A stretch of 64,000 bases of DNA from Granulicella pectinivorans (GTDB lineage: Bacteria; Acidobacteriota; Terriglobia; Terriglobales; Acidobacteriaceae), in NCBI RefSeq assembly GCF_900114625.1, contig NZ_FOZL01000001.1:1302001-1366000 (forward strand), read 5' to 3'. The notes under the pieces were generated by a model. That model was not told where the DNA came from and searched no databases. It saw only the letters and a list, made by a program, of their open reading frames with translations. Position numbers and translations under genes: made by a program. Shown here piece after piece: positions 45,431 to 55,482 of this stretch. Position 1 is the first letter of the stretch. Every line of letters begins with the position of its first letter.

Positions 45431-46869
45431 AGCCCTACTCCATCGTCCGGCGCCTCATCGTCGTCATGCTGGCCGTGGAACTCCTCGCCGCGGTGCTGGT
45501 CTCCGCCCTCGCCCTCGCCCACGAGCGCCACGAGCGCTTCCAGACCTTCGACGTCATGCTCCGCGGTCGTGCCGACTCACTCCTGGGCTCCGTCCAGCAG
45601 GCCGGGGACGAGGCCGACACCGTCATGCTCGACGGCACCGAGAAGAGGCTGCCCGCCGACGACCTCTACCTTGTCCTCGCGCAGGACGGCACCTCGCTGG
45701 GCCGCTCCACCAACTGGACGCAGGAACAGGCCTCCGGCGCCCTCGCCCATCCGTCCGGCCAGCGCGAGGCCTTCCGCCGCAGTGGTGGCTTCTACTTTCC
45801 CCGGGAGGTCAACGGCATCCGCTACTTCATGGTGCGGGTCGAGGGCGTGCGCATGGTCGACCCCGGCGAAAAGGGCGGAGGCATCGCCCGCCGCGTCACC
45901 ATCCTCTACGGATCGCCCGTAAACCATGTCTGGCACGAGATCCGCGAGGCCGTCCGGTTCTACGCGCTCATGAGCATCGCCGTCATGGTGCTTACGGCCC
46001 TACTAATGGCCTGGCTGCTCAAGCGTGGCCTCGCACCCCTTCGCGAGCTCGCCGACGACGCCTCGACCGTCTCCGTGCAGTCCTGGGAGTTTGCCCCGTC
46101 GGACCGCGTCATGGCCACCAGGGAGCTCAAGCCGCTGGCGGTCGCCCTGGCCGATGTGCTCGATGGCCTCAGGGAATCCTTCCTGCAACGCGACCGCTTC
46201 GTCTCCGACGCTGCCCACGAGCTCAAGACCGGCGTGGCCGTAGTCAAATCCTCGCTTCAGCTCCTCACCATGCGCGAACGCACCGCCGCCGAGTACGCCA
46301 GTGGCCTGGAGCGCACGCAGGTGGACTGCGAGCGCATGGAAGCCATCGTCGGCAAGATGCTCCTCCTCGCCCGCGCGGAACACCACGAGGAATCCCCCGG
46401 ATCGCCAACCGGCGTCTCTGCCCCGTCCGTGCTGCGTGCCGTCGTTGATGAGCTCGCCCCCATGGCGGAGGATCGCGGCGTGCGCGTCGAACTCGATGCC
46501 GTCCCAGACGTGATCGTCGCCTCGGACGCGGAAGCGCTTCGCCTCATCGCCGCGAACCTCGTCCAGAACGCGATCCAGCACAGCGCCCCCGGCGCTACCG
46601 TCAGCATCGTCGTTCGCGCCATCGGCGGCACGGCGGAGATCCGCGTCGAAGATCATGGCGCCGGCATCGCCCCGGAAGATCTGCCGCACGTCTTTGAGCG
46701 CTTCTACCGTGGCGACCGATCCCGCAGTCGCAGCACCGGCGGCACCGGCCTTGGTCTCGCGATCTGCAAGGCGCTCGTCGCGCGTCTCGCCGGCACGATC
46801 GCCCTCGAGAGCACCCTCGGCACGGGCACCACCGTTATCGTCAAACTTCCCACCTTCAGAGTCTCTTAA
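45427..46869 (+). CDS. Membrane sensor histidine kinase
   Basis: A 480-residue kinase starting at GTG 45427 inside the regulator's stop. Two membrane spans (about residues 9-30 and 180-201) enclose a periplasmic sensor of about 145 residues of no recognised type, followed by a HAMP-like linker, the dimerisation helix with H264 in DAAHELKTGVAV, and the ATPase with N (LVQNAIQHS), DHGAGI and GGTGLGLAICK. The HELKTGVAV form departs from the common HELRTPL. It should phosphorylate the upstream OmpR-type regulator. Confidence 0.95.
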   Translation: MKPYSIVRRLIVVMLAVELLAAVLVSALALAHERHERFQTFDVMLRGRADSLLGSVQQAGDEADTVMLDGTEKRLPADDLYLVLAQDGTSLGRSTNWTQEQASGALAHPSGQREAFRRSGGFYFPREVNGIRYFMVRVEGVRMVDPGEKGGGIARRVTILYGSPVNHVWHEIREAVRFYALMSIAVMVLTALLMAWLLKRGLAPLRELADDASTVSVQSWEFAPSDRVMATRELKPLAVALADVLDGLRESFLQRDRFVSDAAHELKTGVAVVKSSLQLLTMRERTAAEYASGLERTQVDCERMEAIVGKMLLLARAEHHEESPGSPTGVSAPSVLRAVVDELAPMAEDRGVRVELDAVPDVIVASDAEALRLIAANLVQNAIQHSAPGATVSIVVRAIGGTAEIRVEDHGAGIAPEDLPHVFERFYRGDRSRSRSTGGTGLGLAICKALVARLAGTIALESTLGTGTTVIVKLPTFRVS

Positions 46870-46963
46870 TCTCCGTTTGCAATAGTGGGCATGGGGCGCA
46901 GCACGCCCTGACCCCAAAGATCGACCCAAGATTGACTCAAGATCGAGCCAAATGGAGAAGACC

Positions 46964-48007
46964 ATGACTCACACCCGGATATCGCGCGGACGCACGTTCA
47001 CTGGAGCCGCCGCGCTCGCCCTCTGCTCTCTCCTTCCCGCCGCCCACGCGCAGAAGAGCTACGCCGTAGAGACCAAGTGGACCATCGGCGGCGAGGGCGG
47101 ATGGGACTACCTCACCATGGATGCTCCCGCGCACCGCCTTTACGTCACCCACGGCCCGAAGGTCGAGGTTCTCGACACCACCACCGGGAAGGTCGTCGGC
47201 CAGCTTACCGGCTACAAGAGCACCCACGGCGTCGCCCTCGACCCCGACGGCAGGTTCGGCTACGTCAGCGACGGCGCGGGCAATGCGGTCTACGTCTTCG
47301 ATCGTGCCACCCTCGCCAACGTGGCGACCATCCCGGCAGGCACCAACCCCGACGGCATCCTCTTCGAGCCGAAGACGAAGACAGTGTGGGCCTTCAACGG
47401 CCGCAGCAAGAATGTAACGGTCATCGATACAAAAACCCGCACCGTCGTCGCGACCATCGCCCTGCCCGGCAAACCCGAGTTCCCCCAGGCCGACGGCACC
47501 GGCATGATCTACGACAACATCGAAGACAAGAACGAGATCGTCCGCCTCGACGCGAACACCCTCAAACTCACAGGAGAATGGCCCCTCACGGGCTGCGAGT
47601 CGCCCTCCGGCATGGCGATCGATATCACCGGCCACAAGCTTTACTCGGTCTGCGATGGCAAGAAAATGGCCGTGACGGACTACGCCGCCGGCAAGCTCCT
47701 CGGCCTCGCCGAGGTCGGCGACGGCCCCGACGCTGCGGGCTTCGACGCGAAGACCGGCCTCGCCTTCTCGTCGAACGGCGAAGGCACCCTCACCGTCGTG
47801 AATACGAAGGCGAAGAACTTCCCCGCGGTCGAAACGGTCAAGACCGTGCTCGGCGCGCGCACCATGGCCTTCGACGAAAGCACCGGCCGCATCTACCTCG
47901 CCGCCGCCATCATGGGACCCAAGCCCGCACCCTCCGCGGCGAATCCGCGTGGCCGCGCCGCAGCCCTCCCCGGCTCCTTCATGGTCGTCGTGGTCGGAAA
48001 GCAGTGA
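46964..48007 (+). CDS. Exported YncE-like beta-propeller protein
   Basis: The ATG at 46964 has GGAG six bases before it and is preferred over ATG 46952; both keep the frame. The 347-residue product has a signal peptide ending LLPAAHAQ and repeated blades of the YVTN/YncE type, with pattern such as HRLYVTHGPKVEVLDTTTGKVV and GYVSDGAGNAVYVFD. It leads the adaptor and RND permease genes, with stop/start overlaps along the chain, so a role in the efflux complex or its substrate sensing is likely though not documented to my knowledge. Confidence 0.82.
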   Translation: MTHTRISRGRTFTGAAALALCSLLPAAHAQKSYAVETKWTIGGEGGWDYLTMDAPAHRLYVTHGPKVEVLDTTTGKVVGQLTGYKSTHGVALDPDGRFGYVSDGAGNAVYVFDRATLANVATIPAGTNPDGILFEPKTKTVWAFNGRSKNVTVIDTKTRTVVATIALPGKPEFPQADGTGMIYDNIEDKNEIVRLDANTLKLTGEWPLTGCESPSGMAIDITGHKLYSVCDGKKMAVTDYAAGKLLGLAEVGDGPDAAGFDAKTGLAFSSNGEGTLTVVNTKAKNFPAVETVKTVLGARTMAFDESTGRIYLAAAIMGPKPAPSAANPRGRAAALPGSFMVVVVGKQ

Positions 48008-49377
48008 AGACGATGCAACAACGCAAAGCATCCACGCTCGCGCTGTTGCTGCTGGCGTGCGCGGTGCAGGGAGGCGCAGGACAGGCATTGCCTGCCGCGC
48101 CTCCCCGGCCGGCAATCCCGGCACCGGAAGGCCCGGTCATCACCCTCAACCAGGCCATCGAACGCGCACGCGCCAACGAACCCGCCTTCGCCGCCGCGGT
48201 CGCCGCCAGCAAGGTCGCGGGCCTTGAAAAATCGATTGCGCGCGCAGCCCTGCTGCCTACCGCGACCTACCACAACGCCTATCTCTACACGCAGCCGAAC
48301 GGTGCCACCAACTCCGCCGGTTCAACCGGCTCACAGGCCGCGCCCAAGTTCATCGCAAACAACGCCGTGCGCGAATACGCCAGTCAGGGCATCGTCACGG
48401 AGACGCTCGGCCTCCAGGGCTTCAACGCCGTATCGCTCGCCTCTGCGCAAGCCGCCGTCGCGCAGGCCGAGATGGAAGTAGCCCGACGTGGCCTCGTCGC
48501 CACCGTGGTGGCCCTCTATTACGGCGTCTCGTCGTCCTATGCAAAGTGGACCGTGGCCCAACGCGCAGCGCGTGAGGCCACCGATTTCACCAAGCAGACC
48601 ACCCAGCGCGAAGCCGTCCGCGAGGTCGCCCACGCCGATGTCGTGAAGGCAAAGCTGCAACAGCAGCAGCGCGATCGCGACCTGGCCGACGCCACGCTCT
48701 CCTACAACAGGGCCAAACTTGAACTCGGCGTCCTGCTCAACCCCGACCCGCGCTCGCCCTACCAGGTGGCGATCTCCGCCGACGCCCCACCGCTCGCTCC
48801 CCGCCCGGAGATCGAAGCCGCAGCAGGCAAACTGAACCCCGAGCTACAGAGCGCGCTCGCCCAGTTGAAGGCCAGCAACCTCAGCGTCACCGCCGCCCGC
48901 GCAGCGTACTTGCCCGACCTCGCCCTCAGCTACACCTACGGTATCGACGCCGAGCAGTTCGCCGCCAACGGCCCGCAGGGTGTGCGCAACCTCGGCTACT
49001 CCGCCAGCGCCACGCTCGACATCCCCGTCTGGAACTGGCTCTCCACCGCGCACAAGGTCAAGCAGAGCGAGATCCAGCGCGACGCCGCCAAGGTAGCTCT
49101 GACGGCCACACAGCGCCGCCTCATCGCGCAGCTTGAAGAGTTCTACGCCGAGGCCGCCGCCGCCCAGGCGCAACTCGCGTCCTTCGAAGACAGCGTGCAG
49201 ACCGCCGCTGAATCCCTGCGCCTCACCCGCATGCGTTACACCGCCGGCGAGTCCACCGTCCTCGAGGTCGTCGACGCCCAGAACTCATTGACCGCAGCCG
49301 AGGTAGCCCGCGCCGACGGCGCCGTCCGCTACCAGACCGCGCTCGCCCAACTCCAGCTTCTGACAGGAACGATATGA
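48004..49377 (+). CDS. TolC-family outer-membrane efflux protein
   Basis: A 457-residue TolC-like protein starting at GTG 48004, overlapping the previous stop (GTGA); ATG 48013 is an alternative. It has a signal peptide ending near GGAGQ, an LNQAIERARANEPAFAAAV opening typical of the first helical repeat, long alanine-rich helices (residues about 110-200 and 330-430) and the second-repeat start NPELQSALAQLKASNLSVTAARAAYLPDLALS. It provides the outer-membrane duct for the following adaptor and RND pump. Confidence 0.9.
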   Translation: MKTMQQRKASTLALLLLACAVQGGAGQALPAAPPRPAIPAPEGPVITLNQAIERARANEPAFAAAVAASKVAGLEKSIARAALLPTATYHNAYLYTQPNGATNSAGSTGSQAAPKFIANNAVREYASQGIVTETLGLQGFNAVSLASAQAAVAQAEMEVARRGLVATVVALYYGVSSSYAKWTVAQRAAREATDFTKQTTQREAVREVAHADVVKAKLQQQQRDRDLADATLSYNRAKLELGVLLNPDPRSPYQVAISADAPPLAPRPEIEAAAGKLNPELQSALAQLKASNLSVTAARAAYLPDLALSYTYGIDAEQFAANGPQGVRNLGYSASATLDIPVWNWLSTAHKVKQSEIQRDAAKVALTATQRRLIAQLEEFYAEAAAAQAQLASFEDSVQTAAESLRLTRMRYTAGESTVLEVVDAQNSLTAAEVARADGAVRYQTALAQLQLLTGTI

Positions 49378-50666
49378 CGAAGAGACTCGGCACACTACTG
49401 ACGCTGATCGGCGCATGTACGATCACAGGCTGCAAGGCCAGGGAAGAGGCCGCTCCCAGGCCCGAGGTCTACGTGCAGGTCGCGCACCCCGAGCAGGGAA
49501 CCATCGCCGAGCAGATCCAGGCCGACGCCACCCTCGCCCCGCTCGCCCAGGCCGCCATCTCTCCCAAGGTCTCGGCCCCCGTCAAGCGCTTCTACGTGCA
49601 GCGCGGCGTACGCGTCAAGGAGGGCCAGCTCCTCGCCACGCTCGAGAACGGCGACCTCAGCGCTGCCGTCCTCGACAACAAGGGCACCTACACCGCCGCG
49701 CAGGGCACCTACGAGAACGCCGTGCAGGCTACCGTCCCCGAAGACACCACCCGGGCCGAGAACGATCTCAAGCAGGCCGAGAGCACCCTGAAGCTCAACG
49801 AGACCATCGTGGCCGCCCGCACGCAGCTCTTTACCCAGGGTGCCATCCCCGGCCGCGATCTCGACACCGCAAAGGCCGCGCTCGTGCAGGCCCAGTCCGC
49901 CTACGACATCGCAAAGCAGCACCTCGACTCCGTCCAGAAGATCGGCCGCAAGAGCGCCCTGGAAACCGCGCAGGGCCAGCTTCAGTCCGCCAAGGGCAAA
50001 TACCTCGGTGCCGCCGCGCAGCTCAGCTATACCGAGATTCACAGCCCCATCTCCGGCGTCGTCACCGACCGCTCGCTCTTTGCCGGAGAGACCGCCGCAG
50101 CCGGCACCCCGCTCCTCACCGTCATGGACACCTCCGCTCTCCTCGCCAAGCTCCACATGGCCCAGATTCAGGCGCAGCAACTCGTCCTCGGCGCGACCGC
50201 GACCGTCAGGATCCCCGGCATCGAAGAACCCGTCCACGCGAAGGTCTCCCTCATCAGCCCGGCCCTCGATCCCGGTTCCACGACGGTTGAAGTCTGGCTC
50301 CGCATCGAGAACCCCAAAGGCCTCTACAAGGTAGGTACACCCGTCCACGCCACCATCACCGGCCGCACCGCGAAGGATACGCTGCTCATTCCCGCGGAGG
50401 CCATCCAGGCCGGTCCCGACGGTGTCTCGAAGTTCGTCATGCTCATGGCATCCGATGGAACTGCCCACAAGAAGCCCGTCACGCTCGGAATCACCACCGC
50501 CGAGGACGTACAGGTGCTCGATGGCGTGTCCGCGACCGACACCGTCATCACCACCGGAGCCTACGGACTCGACGAAGGCACGAAGGTCAAGGTAGGCAAG
50601 GCCCCCGCAGCCGAGGCCGACGATGCCAAACCATCCGCTGGAAAGAAAGACGGAGACGACAAGTGA
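49374..50666 (+). CDS. RND efflux periplasmic adaptor (lipoprotein)
   Basis: A 430-residue membrane-fusion protein overlapping the TolC gene by ATGA. Lipobox ITGC sets a lipidated cysteine at position 20. The lipoyl half (KRFYVQRGVRVKEGQLLATLENGDL) and its partner strand (LGAAAQLSYTEIHSPISGVVTDRSLFAGET) flank a coiled-coil hairpin of about 90 residues, followed by the beta-barrel and membrane-proximal domains. It joins the RND permease to the outer-membrane duct. A charged, lysine/aspartate-rich C-terminus is present. Confidence 0.93.
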   Translation: MTKRLGTLLTLIGACTITGCKAREEAAPRPEVYVQVAHPEQGTIAEQIQADATLAPLAQAAISPKVSAPVKRFYVQRGVRVKEGQLLATLENGDLSAAVLDNKGTYTAAQGTYENAVQATVPEDTTRAENDLKQAESTLKLNETIVAARTQLFTQGAIPGRDLDTAKAALVQAQSAYDIAKQHLDSVQKIGRKSALETAQGQLQSAKGKYLGAAAQLSYTEIHSPISGVVTDRSLFAGETAAAGTPLLTVMDTSALLAKLHMAQIQAQQLVLGATATVRIPGIEEPVHAKVSLISPALDPGSTTVEVWLRIENPKGLYKVGTPVHATITGRTAKDTLLIPAEAIQAGPDGVSKFVMLMASDGTAHKKPVTLGITTAEDVQVLDGVSATDTVITTGAYGLDEGTKVKVGKAPAAEADDAKPSAGKKDGDDK

Positions 50667-53600
50667 GCGCCCCCGACACCTCCGGCTTCTGGCTCTCGCG
50701 CTCCGCGAAGACCATCTTCTTCGCGATCCTGCTCATCACCGCCGCGGGCATCTACGCTGCGTTCCAGGTGCCCATCGCCGTCTTCCCCGACACCAACTTT
50801 CCCCGCGTCGTCATCGGCGTCGACAACGGCGTCATGCCTGTCGAGCAGATGCAGGTCACCATCACCAAGCCCATCGAAGACGCCATCAACTCCGTCCCCG
50901 GCTTGAAGACCGTGCGCAGTACCACCTCGCGCGGCTCCGCCGAGGTCAGCCTCTTCTTCGACTGGAACGTGGACATGTTCCGCACCCTCCAGCTCACCGA
51001 CGCCGCCCTCTCCAAGGTCTCGCAAAGCCTGCCCAGCACCGCGAAGATCACCACCAACCGCCTCACCTTCGCCACCTTCCCCATCCTCGGCTATGCCCTC
51101 ACCGCGGAGGATCGCGGCAAGGATACCGTCTCGCAGACCCAGCTCTGGGAACTAGCCACCTACGACCTCAAGCCGCCCCTCAATCGCGTCGATGGCGTCA
51201 GCACCGTCGTCGTGCAGGGCGGCAAGGTCCCTGAGTTCCACATCGTGCCCAACATGGCCCGCATGCAGACCGCGGGCGTCACGCTGCTCGATCTCGTCAA
51301 CGGCGTCCAGGCCTCGAATATGATCGACTCCCCCGGCCTGTACGAGGCGAACCACGAGCTTATCCTCGGCCTAGTCGGTGCTCAGGCTCACAGCGCGACC
51401 GAGCTCGGCAACCTCGTCATCAAGACCACCCCGGGCGGTGTATCGGTCAAGGTAAACGACGTCGCAGTGGTCAAGCCCGGCGTCCTGCCCGTCTACACGA
51501 TGGTTACCTCGAACGGAGCTCCCGCGGTGCTCCTCAACATCGCGCGTCAGCCCTCCAGCAATACGGTCGCCGTAGCGGACGCCGTCGCCGCCGAGCTCAA
51601 GACCCTGCAAGCCAAAATCCCACCTGGCGTGAAGATCGCACCCTTCTACGATCAATCCGAGCTCGTCCGCGAGAGCATCTCCAGCGTCCGCGACGCCATC
51701 CTCATCGGCCTCATCCTCGCCTGCGTCATCCTTTTTCTCTTCCTCGGCGACTGGAGCTCCTCGCTCATCGCCGGCCTCGTCATTCCTGTAACCGTCGCGG
51801 TGACAATTCTCCTCCTCTGGATCATCGGCCAGAGCTTCAACCTCATGACCCTCGGCGGCCTCGCCGCAGCCATCGGCCTCGTCATCGACGACGCCATCGT
51901 CGTCGTCGAGAACATCGTCGTGCATCGCAACGCCGGACAGAACCGCATCGACGCCGTGCGCATGGCCCTGCGTGAGATCACCATCCCACTCCTCGGCTCC
52001 ACCCTTACCCCGGTCGTCGTCTTCCTCCCCCTGATCGCGGTCAGCGGCGTCACCGGCAGCTTCTTCCGTGCGCTCGCCGTCACCATGACTGCGGCTCTCC
52101 TCACCTCGCTCGTCCTCGCCGTCACCTGGACGCCCGCCCTCTCGCTCGTCCTCCTCAAGGTGAAGCCCCGCGCGGCGGACGAACCCGTCGTCGCTGAAGA
52201 ACCCATCGTCGCCGACGAAGACCACGGCAAAGCCATGCAGTGGGTTCTCCACAAGCACGCATCGGCACTCGAGTGGGCGTTGAGCAAGCCTCTCGCCCTC
52301 GTCGGCCTCTGTGCGCTCCTCGTCGTCGGCTCCTACTTCGCCTATCGCAATCTCGCCACGGATCTCCTTCCGGAGATGGACGAAGGCGCCTTCATCCTCG
52401 ACTACCTCACCCCCGCCGGAACCTCCCTCGCCGAAACCGACCGCATCCTCCAGGACGTGGAGCAGATCCTCCGCGACACCCCCGAAGTCCTCATCACCTC
52501 CCGCCGCACCGGCCTCCAGATGGGCCTCGCCGCCGTCACCGAGGCCAATTACGGCGACTTCACCGTGCGCCTCAAGAGCAAGCGCGACCGCCCCATCGAC
52601 GAGGTCATCGCCGACGTTCGCGAGCGCGTCAAGAAGCGTGAGCCCGCCCTCGACGTCGAGTTCACGCAGGTCCTTCAGGACATGATCGGCGATCTCTCCA
52701 ACTCGCCCGAGCCCATCCAGATCAAGCTCTTCTCGAACGACGTGACCGCACTCCACGATCTCGCCCCTCGCGTGCAGGCCGCCCTCCAGACCATCCCCGG
52801 CGTCGTCGATACCCAGAACGGCATCGACAACACTGTCAGCGGGCCCGCCACCAACTTCAGAATCAACCCCACTCTCGCGGCCAAACTGGGCTTCACCCCG
52901 CAGGAGGTCGCCGAGGACGCAACCTCCATCCTCGACGGCCTCCCCACCAACGACCCCCTCATCCTCAACGGCCGCCCCTACACCATCCGTGTGCGCCTCG
53001 GCGACGAGAGCCGCGCCTCCCTCGACGCTATCGAGAACACCATCTTCAACTCCGCCTCAGGCCACACCGCATCCCTCGGCGCCATGGCCGAGGTCGAGCA
53101 GCTCCCCCCGCAAAACGAGATCCGCCGCGAAAACCTCCAGCAGGTCATCCTCGTCAGCGGCCGCCTCGAAGGCTCCGACCTCGGCGGCACCATGGAGCAG
53201 GTCAAGACCAAGGTCGCCGCCCTCAACATCCCATCCTCCGTCCGCGTGGAGTACGGCGGCACCTACCAGGAGCAGCAGAAGTCCTTCGCCGATCTCGCCC
53301 GCGTCTTAGTCCTTGCCCTGGGGCTCGTCTTCGTCGTCCTGCTCGCGGAGTTCCGCAACTTCTCTGCGCCCATCGCCATCCTCACCAGCTCCATCCTCTC
53401 CATCGCCGGCGTGGTCCTCGCTCTTCTCATCACGAAGACGAACTTCAACGTGGCCAGCTTCATGGGACTCATCATGGTCATCGGCATCGTCGCCAAGAAC
53501 GGCATCCTCCTCCTCGACGCCGACGAGAAGTACCGCGGACCCAGCGTCGACGCGCGCGCCGCCATGCTTCACGCCGCCCAGCGCCGCCTCCGCCCCATCG

Positions 53601-53788
53601 TCATGACCGCCATCGCGGCCGTAGGCGGCATGCTTCCTCTCGCGTTCGCGCTCGGCGCCGGTTCACAGATGTTGCAGCCCCTCGCCATCGCCGTCATCGG
53701 AGGCCTCACCCTCTCCATCGCCCTCAGCCTCATCGTCACACCCGTCCTCTACTACTCCCTCACCCGCAACCGTCACGCAGAGCCCTGA
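50663..53788 (+). CDS. RND-family efflux permease
   Basis: A 1041-residue inner-membrane proton antiporter starting at GTG 50663 inside the adaptor stop. The twelve-span layout is visible, with FFAILLITAAGIYAAF as the first span and the fourth-span proton-relay motif AIGLVIDDAIVVVENIVVHR, where the DD pair resembles drug (HAE) exporters rather than metal-type members. The conserved lysine-bearing late-span region and the two periplasmic porter domains are full length. It is the last gene of a four-gene chain (propeller, TolC, adaptor, permease), so drugs or lipids rather than metals are the likely cargo. Confidence 0.93.
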   Translation: MSAPDTSGFWLSRSAKTIFFAILLITAAGIYAAFQVPIAVFPDTNFPRVVIGVDNGVMPVEQMQVTITKPIEDAINSVPGLKTVRSTTSRGSAEVSLFFDWNVDMFRTLQLTDAALSKVSQSLPSTAKITTNRLTFATFPILGYALTAEDRGKDTVSQTQLWELATYDLKPPLNRVDGVSTVVVQGGKVPEFHIVPNMARMQTAGVTLLDLVNGVQASNMIDSPGLYEANHELILGLVGAQAHSATELGNLVIKTTPGGVSVKVNDVAVVKPGVLPVYTMVTSNGAPAVLLNIARQPSSNTVAVADAVAAELKTLQAKIPPGVKIAPFYDQSELVRESISSVRDAILIGLILACVILFLFLGDWSSSLIAGLVIPVTVAVTILLLWIIGQSFNLMTLGGLAAAIGLVIDDAIVVVENIVVHRNAGQNRIDAVRMALREITIPLLGSTLTPVVVFLPLIAVSGVTGSFFRALAVTMTAALLTSLVLAVTWTPALSLVLLKVKPRAADEPVVAEEPIVADEDHGKAMQWVLHKHASALEWALSKPLALVGLCALLVVGSYFAYRNLATDLLPEMDEGAFILDYLTPAGTSLAETDRILQDVEQILRDTPEVLITSRRTGLQMGLAAVTEANYGDFTVRLKSKRDRPIDEVIADVRERVKKREPALDVEFTQVLQDMIGDLSNSPEPIQIKLFSNDVTALHDLAPRVQAALQTIPGVVDTQNGIDNTVSGPATNFRINPTLAAKLGFTPQEVAEDATSILDGLPTNDPLILNGRPYTIRVRLGDESRASLDAIENTIFNSASGHTASLGAMAEVEQLPPQNEIRRENLQQVILVSGRLEGSDLGGTMEQVKTKVAALNIPSSVRVEYGGTYQEQQKSFADLARVLVLALGLVFVVLLAEFRNFSAPIAILTSSILSIAGVVLALLITKTNFNVASFMGLIMVIGIVAKNGILLLDADEKYRGPSVDARAAMLHAAQRRLRPIVMTAIAAVGGMLPLAFALGAGSQMLQPLAIAVIGGLTLSIALSLIVTPVLYYSLTRNRHAEP

Positions 53789-53843
53789 GCAAGCAGACCC
53801 ACGCCGCCATCCTCGCAGGGCGCGATGCTGCTACACTGCGCCC

Positions 53844-55478
53844 ATGCGACAGCTTCCATGTAGGGGTGCATTTCTCACCGCGGTCTTCAGCCTCGGTTGC
53901 GGTCTCGCGATGGCGCAGACAACCGATCTGGCCCGCCACGATCTTGCCCACCAGGTGCAAACCATCGTCTCCGAACCCGGCGTCTCCCGCGCCCACTGGG
54001 GCGTGGCCGTCACCCGGCTCGATGGCACCCCGCTCTACGGCATGAACGAGGCCCAGCTCTTCCAGCCCGCCTCGAACGCCAAGCTCTTCACCACCACGAC
54101 CGCCATCGCCCTCCTCGGCCCCGACAAGACCTTCACCACCCGCATAGTAGGCCGCGGCACCTTCACCGGCACCTCATCGCTCAAGGGCGACGTCACGATC
54201 GTCGGAGCCGGCGATGCCAACCTCTCCGGCCGCACCATCCCCTACCTCTCGCCCAAAGACCGCCCCAAAAAAGTAGCGGGAGACATGCCCGTTGACCCCT
54301 TGCGCCACCTCGCCGCCATGGCCGATCAGATCGCTGCCTCCGGCCTCAAGCTCATCGACGGCGACATCGTCGGCGACGACACCCTCTTCCCCTGGGAGCC
54401 TTACCCAGCCGACTGGTCTATCGACGATGCCCTCTGGTACTACGGCGCGCCCGTCTCCGCCCTCACCATCAACGACAACGCCATCGGGCTCACCGTTGAG
54501 CCGGGCGTCAACGCCGGCGATGCCGTCTCCATCGTCGTCGACCCCACCATGCCCGCCTACTACCGCATCGACGCCTCCGGCCTCACCACGGGCCCCGCAA
54601 AGTCCGGCAATCACGTCCAGTTCGAACGCATGATCGGCTCTCGCGTCCTCCGCATCTACGGAACCATCGCCACCGATGCCCGGCCCGACAACGAAGACAT
54701 CGCCATCGAAGACCCAGCCGAGTACGCCGCCCTCGCCCTCAAAAGCATGCTCGAAGCCCGCGGCATCCAGGTCACCGGCAAAGCCCGCGCGAAGCACCAG
54801 CTCCCCTCCGAGCCTCGCGGCTTCGTGGAGCAGTCCATACAGGTCGCCGAAGACTCCGCCAGGGGAACTCTCTTGTGCCGCACCGCCCAGCTTACGGAAG
54901 CCCCGCTATCGCACGGAGAAGAGCGCCGCGAACTCGCCCGGCACGTCTCCGTCCCGCTCCTCGACGATCTCACCGTCACCAACAAGATCAGCCAGAACCA
55001 GCACGCCGAGATCCTCCTCCATCAGATCGCAACGCGTCTCGCATGTGGTGGCTCCGGCGCACAAGGCGAAGGCATCCTGCGCGCCTTCATGACCTCAAAG
55101 GTAGGCCTGGACCCCGACGATTTCCTCTTCTTCGATGGCTCCGGCCTCAGCGGCCACGACCTCGTCACGCCCCGCGCCACCACGAAGCTCCTCGCCTGGG
55201 CCACCACCCAACCCTGGTTCGCTGACTGGAAGAAGACCCTGCCCATCGGCGGCGAAGACGGCACCCTCATCGCCCGGTTCCCCAAGGCCCCGCTCAAGGA
55301 CAATCTCTTCGCCAAGACCGGCACCCTCGGCGAGGCGCGCGCGCTCAGCGGCTACCTCGTCGCAGCCAGTGGCAAGACCATCATCTTCTCCGTCATGGTC
55401 GGCAACCACACCCCGCGCACCACCGCCGACCGCGATGCCATGGACCGCATCGTCGCAGCCATCGCAGCCGCAAACTAG
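53844..55478 (+). CDS. dacB: D-alanyl-D-alanine carboxypeptidase/endopeptidase (PBP4 type)
   Basis: A 544-residue class C low-mass penicillin-binding protein with a signal peptide (FLTAVFSLGCGLAMAQ). The active-site set is complete: PASNAKLFTT supplies SxxK, KISQNQHAE supplies SxN, and FAKTGTLGEARALSGYL supplies KTG. DGSGLSGHDLVTP is the second family signature. It trims peptidoglycan stem peptides in the periplasm. The gene starts 55 bases after the RND operon and ends a few bases before the convergent TldD/PmbA-like gene. Confidence 0.95.
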   Translation: MRQLPCRGAFLTAVFSLGCGLAMAQTTDLARHDLAHQVQTIVSEPGVSRAHWGVAVTRLDGTPLYGMNEAQLFQPASNAKLFTTTTAIALLGPDKTFTTRIVGRGTFTGTSSLKGDVTIVGAGDANLSGRTIPYLSPKDRPKKVAGDMPVDPLRHLAAMADQIAASGLKLIDGDIVGDDTLFPWEPYPADWSIDDALWYYGAPVSALTINDNAIGLTVEPGVNAGDAVSIVVDPTMPAYYRIDASGLTTGPAKSGNHVQFERMIGSRVLRIYGTIATDARPDNEDIAIEDPAEYAALALKSMLEARGIQVTGKARAKHQLPSEPRGFVEQSIQVAEDSARGTLLCRTAQLTEAPLSHGEERRELARHVSVPLLDDLTVTNKISQNQHAEILLHQIATRLACGGSGAQGEGILRAFMTSKVGLDPDDFLFFDGSGLSGHDLVTPRATTKLLAWATTQPWFADWKKTLPIGGEDGTLIARFPKAPLKDNLFAKTGTLGEARALSGYLVAASGKTIIFSVMVGNHTPRTTADRDAMDRIVAAIAAAN

Positions 55479-55482
55479 TGGC

